This document shows, in pieces, positions 57,627 to 64,000 of a stretch of DNA of 64,000 nucleotides. The notes beneath the pieces are model-generated. The model did no database searches and had not been told where the DNA came from. It saw nothing but the letters and a program-made list of their open reading frames with translations. Position numbers and translations under genes: made by a program. The DNA comes from Streptomyces albogriseolus (GTDB lineage: Bacteria; Actinomycetota; Actinomycetes; Streptomycetales; Streptomycetaceae). The stretch spans positions 1 through 64,000 of the forward strand of contig BMVA01000027.1 of assembly GCA_014650475.1 (NCBI GenBank), read 5' to 3'. Position 1 is the stretch's first letter. Each line of letters begins with the position of its first letter.

Positions 57627-58367
57627 CTACCCGGCCAGACGTACGTCCTTCCCCGTCACCGTCACGTCCACGCCGTCCGCGGCCGCCTGGACCTTCTCCA
57701 GGCTGATCCCGCCGGGCAGTCCGTCGATCCTCTGCTCGAAGTCGGTGATCCGCCGCACCCGCGACTCGGCGATCTCCACCCCGCCCAGCACCGGCAGCGC
57801 GTCCGCCCGCACCCGCACGGTGTTTCCGTCGACGACGGTCACCGAGCTGAGCACGGACACCGGCTCGGGCAGCCTGGTGCCGAGCACGGTGGTCTCCAGC
57901 GCGACCTTGATCTTCCCGTTGCCCCCGTCGGACAGCGCCACCACCTCGGCGGTGATGCCGGGCGCCACCTGCGTGGGCTCGGCCTCGGCGGCCCTCAGCA
58001 GCTCGTCGTAGGCGATGGTCGCCGTGCCGGTGGCGCTGTCGGCGACGGCGGAGCCGAAGTCGCCGGAGAACTCGACGCCGCGCAGGTCGGCCCGGAGGTC
58101 GGCGATGCGGAGGGTCCTGCCGCCCTCGCCGGCGCCGGCCTCGTAGTCCGAGATGCCGACCCGCACCTCGTCGAACGAGCCGCCGAGCACCTGGGTGAGG
58201 AAGGGGAAGCCCTGGATGTCCACGTCGGGGGTGGAGGCCAGGCCCTCCGAGGCGCGGACGCGGTCGGCGGCCTCGCCCTCGGCGAAGTGGACGGCGACAC
58301 GGTCGACGATGACGAAGATGCCGCCGAGTACCACGGCGATGACGAGCAGTATTCGCAGTGCGCGCAT
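57627..58367 (-). CDS. LmeA-like DUF2993 membrane-anchored protein
   Basis: 246 residues. N-terminal helix (ILLVIAVVLGGIFVIVDRVA) acts as signal anchor, then a DUF2993 domain (VDIQGFPFLTQVLGGSFDEV; DFEQRIDGLPGGISLEKVQA). In mycobacteria LmeA binds phosphoinositide and controls lipomannan elongation; the equivalent role here is inferred. Proteins of this family sit beside glnR and the sulfurtransferase in Streptomyces. Confidence 0.85.
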   Translation of the reverse strand: MRALRILLVIAVVLGGIFVIVDRVAVHFAEGEAADRVRASEGLASTPDVDIQGFPFLTQVLGGSFDEVRVGISDYEAGAGEGGRTLRIADLRADLRGVEFSGDFGSAVADSATGTATIAYDELLRAAEAEPTQVAPGITAEVVALSDGGNGKIKVALETTVLGTRLPEPVSVLSSVTVVDGNTVRVRADALPVLGGVEIAESRVRRITDFEQRIDGLPGGISLEKVQAAADGVDVTVTGKDVRLAG

Positions 58368-58529
58368 GCGGAGTCCCCCACCTGTGGTGTGCCCGACGAC
58401 CGGCGGCCGCCCTCACGCGAGCGTAGTGCGGGTGCGGTGGGGGAGCCGGGGATTGTGGATCACCTGTGACAGGGACGCCTCAGGCGACAGCGGGCACCGG
58501 CGGAGGGCGCCGGACCTCAGCCGAGGACC

Positions 58530-59591
58530 TCAGCCGAACACGCGGCCCAGCGCGTAGACGACCGGGCCCGCGGCCGCCAAGGGCAGCGCGACTCCGGCCG
58601 TGAAGTGGACGAAGCGGGACGGGTAGTCGTAACTGGCCGCCCTGTGGCCGATCAGCGCGCAGACCGCCGCCCCGGCCCCCATCAGCGCCCCGTCCGACGC
58701 CATCCCGCCGACGGCGTACCCCGCTCCGGCCGCCGCCGCCAGCGCGACCACCACCAACACCGCCGTCGCCACCGGCAGAGCCCGCGCGACCGTCGCCGCC
58801 GCCACCGCGACCGCCCCCACGACCACCGCGTCCGCGTCCGCCGCGAGGTATCCGCCCGCCGCGATCGCCAGCGCCGCCGCGACCACCGTCGCCATCAGGC
58901 CGTAGATCCGCTCGTCGGGATCCGCGTGCGAGCGCAGCTGCAGCGCCAGCGACAACAGCACCCACACGCCCAGCGCCCCCAGGATCACCCCGGGCGACCG
59001 GTCCGCGGCCAGCATCGCCGCGTCCGCGACCAGCGCCCCCAGGAACCCGAGCGCGATGCCCTGCCGCGCCGGCCACATCCCGTTGAGCCGGAACCACCCC
59101 GCCGCGGTCACGCCCTGCAGCACCACCAGCGGCACGAGCAGCGCGTACGTGCCCAGCGCGGCGCCGCCGGCCAGCAGAAGGCCCAGCACCGCCGTCAGCA
59201 GCGCGGGCTGCATCCCGGGCTCGATGACCGGCGACCGCCCCTCGGCACGGGCCCGCTGCGCGTCGGTGACGCGCGTGTTCCCGGCGAGGGTGGCGGGGCC
59301 GTACTCCGGCTCCGGTTCCGCGCCGGCGGCGGGAGCCGGCTCCGGGACCCGCACGGGAGCCACGTCCTGGGGCGGCAGGTACGACGTCTCCTCGGCGGCC
59401 GCCACCGGCGGCTGCATCTGCGTCTCCCACGTCTGCCCCTGCCACTGCTGCGTGTGCTGCTGATCCGCGTACGGATCGTCGTACCGCTGCCCGGGCCACG
59501 CCTGCGGCTGTGACTGCGGCTGCTGGTACGGCGTGAGCGGCGGCTCCTGCGCCCCGTACCCGTAACCCCCGCCGTACGGCTGGTTCGTCAT
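58530..59591 (-). CDS. Multi-pass membrane protein with Gln/Pro-rich tail, unknown
   Basis: 353 residues. The first 125 are a disordered Gln/Tyr/Pro/Gly-rich cytoplasmic stretch (GYGAQEPPLTPYQQPQSQPQ). The rest has about seven hydrophobic helices, several of them Ala/Gly-rich (VVVGAVAVAAATVARALPVA). Not recognised. ATG 59591 is 1 bp beyond the stop of the MoaD-like gene, whose last codons supply the GGAGGG ribosome site. Confidence 0.7.
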   Translation of the reverse strand: MTNQPYGGGYGYGAQEPPLTPYQQPQSQPQAWPGQRYDDPYADQQHTQQWQGQTWETQMQPPVAAAEETSYLPPQDVAPVRVPEPAPAAGAEPEPEYGPATLAGNTRVTDAQRARAEGRSPVIEPGMQPALLTAVLGLLLAGGAALGTYALLVPLVVLQGVTAAGWFRLNGMWPARQGIALGFLGALVADAAMLAADRSPGVILGALGVWVLLSLALQLRSHADPDERIYGLMATVVAAALAIAAGGYLAADADAVVVGAVAVAAATVARALPVATAVLVVVALAAAAGAGYAVGGMASDGALMGAGAAVCALIGHRAASYDYPSRFVHFTAGVALPLAAAGPVVYALGRVFG

Positions 59592-59592
59592 C

Positions 59593-59847
59593 TCACCCTC
59601 CTGCGAACGGCGGAAGCACCTCGACCGTGCCGCCGTCGGCCAGCCGTACCGTCTCATGCGCGCGCTTGCCCACGGGATCACCGTCGACGAGGTACGAACA
59701 CCTCAGCAGCACGCGAGCGAGCTCGCCGGGATGCCGCTCGCGCACGGCGGCGAGCGCGTCGGCGAGCGTGCCCGCCTCGTACGGCTCCTCGGCCACCCCC
59801 GCCGCGGCCTTGGCGGCGGCCCAGTACCGCACCGTGACCTTTGCCAT
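59593..59847 (-). CDS. MoaD/ThiS-family ubiquitin-like sulfur carrier
   Basis: 84 residues ending EVLPPFAGG, the C-terminal Gly-Gly needed for adenylation and thiocarboxylate formation. The start AKVTVRYWAAAKAAAG fits MoaD. It could serve molybdopterin, or thiamine or cysteine synthesis via the nearby sulfurtransferase; the partner enzyme is not in the window. Translationally close to the membrane-protein gene downstream. Confidence 0.85.
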   Translation of the reverse strand: MAKVTVRYWAAAKAAAGVAEEPYEAGTLADALAAVRERHPGELARVLLRCSYLVDGDPVGKRAHETVRLADGGTVEVLPPFAGG

Positions 59848-59887
59848 CTGCTGGTTCCTCGATCGGTTGACGGTGAACACGGTCAGG

Positions 59888-60775
59888 CTAGCCCGCCCGG
59901 GCGACCGCCCAGTCCCCGATCCGCCGCAACAGCGGTTCGGGCGCCGCGTTCTCGGCGTGCCCCATGCCGTGCTCGACCCACAGCTCCCCGTGCCCCCCGG
60001 CGGCGTCCGCCAGCATCCGGGGATGGTCGAGCGGGAAGTAGGCGTCCTGGTCCCCGTGCACGACCAGCAGCGGCGTCGGCGCGATGCGGGGCACGGCCTC
60101 GACGGGGGACAGCGGCACGGGGTCCCACCGGCGGTGGTGGATGCGGGTGCGCAGCCCGTACCGCCCGACCAGCCGTCCGGCGGGCCGCGTCACCAGCCAG
60201 TGCAGCCGCCGCATGGGCGCGGTCCCGCGGTAGAACCACCGCGCCGGCGCGCTCACCGAGACGACGGCGTCCACGCCGCCCGCGTACAGCGCCGCGTGCC
60301 GCAGCACGACCGACCCGCCCATGGAGAACCCCACGGTGACCACCCGCGTGTGGCCGAGCTCCCGCGCCCACGCGACCGCCGCGGCCAGGTCGAGCACCTC
60401 CCGGTCGCCCACGGTGGACCGTCCGCCGGACCGCCCGTGCCCCCGGAAGGAGAAGGTGACGACGGCGCCGTACCGCGCGAACGCCTGGGCGACGCGCCGC
60501 ACGTGGGGGCGGTCGACGTCCCCGGTGAACCCGTGCGCGATCACGAGAACGAGCCTCCGGGAAACACCGGGGATCCCCATTCCGGAACCGTTTCCCGCAC
60601 CCTCGCCCGACGGGTCGTATACAACGCCACCCGGTTCGTATACGGAATCGATCGCCACCCCGTCCGCCGTGCGCAAGAACGTCCGCATGGGCGCGCCGTC
60701 CCGTGTCACATTCCGCGTCTCGGAATATGGACGAAGGGTGGATCGCGCCACATGACCTGCCGCATCGGTGCCCAT
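59888..60775 (-). CDS. Alpha/beta hydrolase
   Basis: 295 residues. Serine nucleophile in VTVGFSMGGSVV, oxyanion strand IAHGFTGD, acid Asp in VVHGDQDAYFPL and catalytic His in EHGMGHAENAAP. A lid region WFYRGTAPMRRLHWLVTR precedes the acid. Esterase or lysophospholipase-like; substrate unknown. The start is uncertain: ATG 60775, GTG 60751 (AGGTCAT upstream) or ATG 60688. Confidence 0.85.
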   Translation of the reverse strand: MGTDAAGHVARSTLRPYSETRNVTRDGAPMRTFLRTADGVAIDSVYEPGGVVYDPSGEGAGNGSGMGIPGVSRRLVLVIAHGFTGDVDRPHVRRVAQAFARYGAVVTFSFRGHGRSGGRSTVGDREVLDLAAAVAWARELGHTRVVTVGFSMGGSVVLRHAALYAGGVDAVVSVSAPARWFYRGTAPMRRLHWLVTRPAGRLVGRYGLRTRIHHRRWDPVPLSPVEAVPRIAPTPLLVVHGDQDAYFPLDHPRMLADAAGGHGELWVEHGMGHAENAAPEPLLRRIGDWAVARAG

Positions 60776-60943
60776 GTCGGCTATTCTGCTGCGAAGAGGA
60801 CTCGGGCAGTGAAGCCCCCGGGTCCTTTTGTGCTTTCGGAAGCGTTGTATACGAAGGCGGGAAACCGCCGGGTGTACGGGCCGTCGATCGCACGCAGCAA
60901 TGCCGTAAACGTCCTCGCAGGGACCGAGGAGGAACCAGACGTT

Positions 60944-61024
60944 ATGGGCGAGCTAACCGTGCACGAACGCAGGACGGCCGCGTTCCGGGCGGCCACCATC
61001 CGAGCAGGTGAGGCGACCCGATGA
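60944..61024 (+). CDS. 26-residue upstream ORF coupled to glnR
   Basis: ATG 60944 follows a strong GAGGAGGAACC ribosome site. The product is [20 protein letters not shown] then AGEATR, basic and helical. Its TGA overlaps the glnR start (ATGA), so ribosomes ending here can restart on glnR. It may be a translational control element rather than a functional protein. Confidence 0.5.
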   Translation: MGELTVHERRTAAFRAATIRAGEATR

Positions 61025-61800
61025 GTTCCCTCCTGCTCCTGACCAACGCCCTCCAGCCGTCGACGGAGGTGCTCCCCGCCCTCGGTCTGCTCCTGCACAA
61101 CGTCCGGGTGGCGCCCGCGGAGGGCCCGGCGCTGGTGGACACCCCCGGCGCCGACGTGATCCTCGTCGACGGCCGCCGCGATCTCCCGCAGGTCCGCAGC
61201 CTGTGCCAGCTGCTGCGCTCCACCGGCCCCGGCTGCCCGCTCGTCCTGGTCGTGACCGAGGGCGGCCTCGCCGCGGTCACCGCGGACTGGGGCATCGACG
61301 ACGTGCTGCTGGACACCGCGGGACCCGCGGAGGTCGAGGCGCGGCTGCGGCTGGCGATGGGCCGCCAGCAGATCGTCAACGACGACTCCCCGATGGAGAT
61401 CCGCAACGGCGACCTCTCCGTGGACGAGGCGACGTACTCGGCGAAGCTGAAGGGCCGGGTCCTGGACCTGACCTTCAAGGAGTTCGAGCTGCTCAAGTAC
61501 CTCGCGCAGCACCCCGGCCGGGTGTTCACCCGCGCCCAGCTGCTCCAGGAGGTCTGGGGCTACGACTACTTCGGCGGCACCCGAACGGTCGACGTGCACG
61601 TCCGCCGTCTGCGCGCCAAGCTCGGCCCGGAGCACGAGTCGCTGATCGGCACCGTGCGGAACGTCGGTTATCGATTCGTTACGCCGGAGAAGGTGGAGCG
61701 CGCGGCCGAGGAGGCGAAGGCGAAGGGCGTCCGGCAAAAGGCGGCGGAAGCGGACGAGACGGCCGCGCAGGCGGCCGACGGCGCCCGGGCGAAGGCCTGA
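61021..61800 (+). CDS. glnR: Nitrogen-metabolism response regulator GlnR
   Basis: 259 residues. The receiver domain (1-120) is atypical: it keeps [10 protein letters not shown] for the phospho-acceptor region but lacks a full acidic pocket, and GlnR acts without a dedicated kinase. The OmpR-type winged helix (about 130-225) contains [38 protein letters not shown] and [12 protein letters not shown] Lys/Ala-rich tail ends the protein. GlnR controls glutamine synthetase, ammonium transport and nitrate/nitrite genes. ATG 61021 follows AGGTGAGG and overlaps the upstream ORF. Confidence 0.96.
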   Translation: MSSLLLLTNALQPSTEVLPALGLLLHNVRVAPAEGPALVDTPGADVILVDGRRDLPQVRSLCQLLRSTGPGCPLVLVVTEGGLAAVTADWGIDDVLLDTAGPAEVEARLRLAMGRQQIVNDDSPMEIRNGDLSVDEATYSAKLKGRVLDLTFKEFELLKYLAQHPGRVFTRAQLLQEVWGYDYFGGTRTVDVHVRRLRAKLGPEHESLIGTVRNVGYRFVTPEKVERAAEEAKAKGVRQKAAEADETAAQAADGARAKA

Positions 61801-61854
61801 GGGTCGCACGCATGAGCGTCGCGTTCGCGCAGACGAGCCGTTCTCCCGCTGTTC

Positions 61855-61885
61855 ATCCCCTCCGGCACGCCCTGCCCGGAGGGGA
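61855..61885 (+). terminator. Terminator after glnR
   Basis: 11-bp stem ATCCCCTCCGG / CCGGAGGGGAT around CACGCCCTG, 54 bp after the glnR stop and before the LacI-type start. Confidence 0.7.
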
Positions 61886-61907
61886 TATATCCGCGTAGAC
61901 TCCGCGC

Positions 61908-62930
61908 GTGGCCAAGGTAACCAGGGATGACGTGGCGCGACTGGCGGGAACGTCGACCGCGGTCGTCAGCTATGTCATCAACAACGGACCCCGGCCGGTC
62001 GCCCCGGCCACGCGCGAGCGGGTGCTCGCAGCGATCAAGGAGCTGGGGTACCGGCCCGACCGCGTCGCCCAGGCGATGGCGTCCCGGCGCACGGATCTCA
62101 TAGGTCTGATCGTGCCGGACGCCCGCCAGCCGTTCTTCGGCGAGATGGCGCACGCGGTGGAACAGGCCGCGTCCGAGCGCGGGAAGATGGTGCTGGTCGG
62201 GAACTCCGACTACATCGGCGAGCGCGAGGTCCACTATCTGCGCGCCTTCCTCGGCATGCGGGTCTCGGGCCTGATCCTGGTCAGCCACGCGCTGAACGAC
62301 CTCGCCGCGGCGGAGATCGAGGCGTGGGACGCCCGGGTGGTGCTGCTGCACGAGCGGCCGGAGGCGATCGACGACGTCGCCGTCGTCACCGACGACCTCG
62401 GCGGCGCGCAGCTCGCCGTGCGGCATCTGCTGGAGCACGGCTACGAGTACGTCGCCTGTGTCGGCGGCACGGCGGAGACCCCCGCCGTCGGCGACCCGGT
62501 CTCCGACCACGTCGAAGGCTGGCGGCGTGCGATGGACGAGGCCGGCATACCCACCGAGGGCCGCCTCTTCGAGGCCCCGTACAACCGCTACGACGCCTAC
62601 CGGGTCGCGCTGGACATCCTGTCGGGGCCCAGGCGGCCGCCCGCGATCTTCTGCTCCACCGACGACCAGGCCATCGGTGTGCTGCGCGCCGCGCGTGAGC
62701 TGCGCATCGACGTGCCGGGCGAGCTGGCGGTCACCGGGTTCGACGACATCAAGGAGGCGGCGCTCGCCGACCCGCCGCTGACCACGGTCGCCTCCGACCG
62801 CCCGGCGATGGCCCGCGCGGCGGTCGACCTGGTCCTGGACGACGGCCTCCGCGTCAACGGCTCCCGCCGGGAGCGGCTGAAGGTCTTCCCGTCCCGGCTG
62901 GTCCTGCGCCAGTCCTGCGGCTGCGCGTAG
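61908..62930 (+). CDS. LacI-family transcriptional regulator
   Basis: 340 residues. N-terminal helix-turn-helix [20 protein letters not shown] and hinge [20 protein letters not shown], then a periplasmic-binding-protein-like effector domain ([40 protein letters not shown]). The C-terminal [12 protein letters not shown] matches sugar-responsive members. GTG 61908. Operator and target are not visible in the window. Confidence 0.9.
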   Translation: MAKVTRDDVARLAGTSTAVVSYVINNGPRPVAPATRERVLAAIKELGYRPDRVAQAMASRRTDLIGLIVPDARQPFFGEMAHAVEQAASERGKMVLVGNSDYIGEREVHYLRAFLGMRVSGLILVSHALNDLAAAEIEAWDARVVLLHERPEAIDDVAVVTDDLGGAQLAVRHLLEHGYEYVACVGGTAETPAVGDPVSDHVEGWRRAMDEAGIPTEGRLFEAPYNRYDAYRVALDILSGPRRPPAIFCSTDDQAIGVLRAARELRIDVPGELAVTGFDDIKEAALADPPLTTVASDRPAMARAAVDLVLDDGLRVNGSRRERLKVFPSRLVLRQSCGCA

Positions 62931-62959
62931 CCGCCGTTGCGCCCGGTGCGGGTCGTCCG

Positions 62960-63010
62960 TGGCTGAGCGCGCAGTGCCCCGCGTCCCTGAGGGGCGTGCC
63001 ACCCAAGGCG
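62960..63010. other. Degenerate copy of the intergenic repeat
   Basis: GAGCGCGCAGTGCCCCGCGTCCCT resembles the half-arm of the 27666-27736 palindrome but its mate is degenerate. Probably a decayed copy. Confidence 0.45.
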
Positions 63011-63097
63011 CGTCCTTATATCGGGCATACGCACTTCTGCCGGGCTTCTCACCCCTCACTCAGGAAGCTCTCATCGTCGGGCGGAACGCTCAGGACC

Positions 63098-64000
63098 ATG
63101 AGCGAGAACTCCCGCCCGAGTGGCGTCCCCGAGTACGGCCCGCACCAGGTGAACCCCGAGTGGCCGCCCCCGCCGGCCCACGCTCCGGCCGCCCCGGCGC
63201 ACCGGCGGCAGCGCGGCCCCGCCAAGCTGCTCGTCGCCGTCGCGATCGTCGCCGCCGCCGTCGGCGGTACCACCGCCTACGGGGTGCAGGAGCTGACCGG
63301 CGGCACCTCCGCCGGCGGCACCGCGTCCTCCGCCGCCGGGACCGACGTGGTGCCGGCGTCCCTGAAGGGCACGGTCGCCGGGGTCGCCAAGGCGGTCAGC
63401 CCGAGCATCGTGGAGATCAAGGCGGCCTCGTCGTCCGGTTCGGCCACCGGGTCCGGTGTGATCGTCACCGAGGACGGCGAGGTCGTCACCAACAACCACG
63501 TGGTGGCCGGCGCCTCGCAGATCCAGGTGCGGACGAACGACGGCAAGAGCTACAGCGCGCGGGTCGTCGGGACCGACAGCAGCAAGGACCTGGCGCTGAT
63601 CAAGCTGGAGGACGCCTCCGGTCTGAAGGCCGCCACCCTCGGCGACTCCGACGGCGTGCGGGTCGGCGACCAGGTCGTCGCGATCGGTTCGCCCGAGGGC
63701 CTCACCGGCACGGTGACCAGCGGCATCGTCTCCGCCCTCGACCGGGACGTCACGGTGTCCACGGACGAGAGCCAGGGGCAACAGCAGCAGCGCGGCGGCG
63801 GCTGGCCGTTCGAGTTCGGCGGGCAGGAGTTCAACGGCGACACCGGCGGCTCCACGACCACGTACAAGGCCATCCAGACCGACGCCTCGCTGAACCCGGG
63901 CAACTCCGGCGGCGCGCTGATCGACATGAACGGCGCCATCATCGGCATCAACTCCGCGATGTACGCGCCGAGCGGCGCGGAGTCGTCCACGGCGGGCAGC
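63098..64000 (+). CDS. HtrA-like trypsin-fold serine protease (cut by window end)
   Basis: Partial: 301 residues to the window edge. Cytoplasmic Pro-rich start, one transmembrane helix (LLVAVAIVAAAVGGTTAYGV), then a trypsin-like protease domain with catalytic His in VTNNHVVAGA, Asp in SSKDLALIKLE and Ser in LNPGNSGGALID. A PDZ domain is expected beyond the end. These membrane-anchored HtrA proteases degrade misfolded envelope proteins. ATG 63098 has CTCAGGACC upstream. Confidence 0.92.
   Translation, partial: MSENSRPSGVPEYGPHQVNPEWPPPPAHAPAAPAHRRQRGPAKLLVAVAIVAAAVGGTTAYGVQELTGGTSAGGTASSAAGTDVVPASLKGTVAGVAKAVSPSIVEIKAASSSGSATGSGVIVTEDGEVVTNNHVVAGASQIQVRTNDGKSYSARVVGTDSSKDLALIKLEDASGLKAATLGDSDGVRVGDQVVAIGSPEGLTGTVTSGIVSALDRDVTVSTDESQGQQQQRGGGWPFEFGGQEFNGDTGGSTTTYKAIQTDASLNPGNSGGALIDMNGAIIGINSAMYAPSGAESSTAGS

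Noticed and set aside
1-64000. CRISPR arrays, rRNA, tRNA genes
   Set aside because: No regularly spaced repeats and no recognisable RNA genes were seen.

Overview
The window is chromosomal DNA of a Streptomyces or very close actinomycete. Evidence: very high GC with strong G/C third-position bias, many GTG/TTG starts, and near-textbook Streptomyces core genes (gpmA, mshA, rsiG, dtd, nur, glnR). From memory, the core order gpmA ... mshA ... nur ... glnR matches that of S. coelicolor. No rRNA, tRNA or CRISPR array was found.

Layout. (1) 67-2288: MFS exporter and gpmA. (2) 2282-7800: a decayed integrative element bounded by 59-bp imperfect direct repeats (54/59 identical) that cover the gpmA stop codon and terminator. 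It holds an IS5-family element with a DUF2625 passenger gene, an L7/L12-like small protein, a frameshifted integrase remnant, and three lower-GC or orphan genes of unknown function. (3) 7841-21799: accessory genes. These include a redox/glyoxalase/NmrA/CGNR cluster linked by a repeated palindrome GTCACC-N9-GGTGAC, a GAPDH, a DJ-1/AraC regulator, and a putative cyclic-nucleotide module (class III cyclase domain, beta-repeat membrane protein, Crp-type receptor). (4) 21756-30752: mycothiol synthesis (mshA), NlpC/P60 hydrolase, SpoIIE phosphatase, HBHA-like protein, an XRE regulator with a perfect palindrome, and a MerR-PP2C fusion. (5) 30826-39871: GNAT, HxlR/imine reductase pair, DinB, a sugar ABC transporter without its own ATPase, a class V aminotransferase and a FadR-type regulator.

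(6) 39891-47832 is the most unusual part. Three GntR-type regulators share one uncharacterised C-terminal domain, and each is divergent from a gene for a roughly 60-residue hydrophobic protein. The same C-terminal domain recurs in a membrane-anchored protein. A tandem aminoglycoside-phosphotransferase-like protein and a HAD phosphatase lie in the same transcription units. (7) 47983-64000: Eis-like acetyltransferase, rsiG (c-di-GMP-responsive anti-sigma of WhiG), dtd, ygfZ, nur, a nitrobindin-like protein, and a three-gene operon of membrane-anchored proteins with ATGA/GTGA overlaps. Then come a sulfur cluster (DsrE, SseC-like, thiosulfate sulfurtransferase with a Cys-rich leader peptide), LmeA-like and MoaD-like proteins, glnR with a coupled upstream mini-ORF, a LacI regulator, and an HtrA protease cut by the window end.

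How the genes work together: gpmA and gap serve central carbon flux; mshA, DsrE, SseC and the sulfurtransferase serve thiol and sulfur metabolism; nur and glnR are global nickel and nitrogen regulators; rsiG, HtrA, NlpC/P60 and the PP2C proteins belong to development and envelope biology. The links inside the GntR/mini-membrane-protein locus, the cyclase/Crp module and the CGNR operator set are inferred from sequence only.
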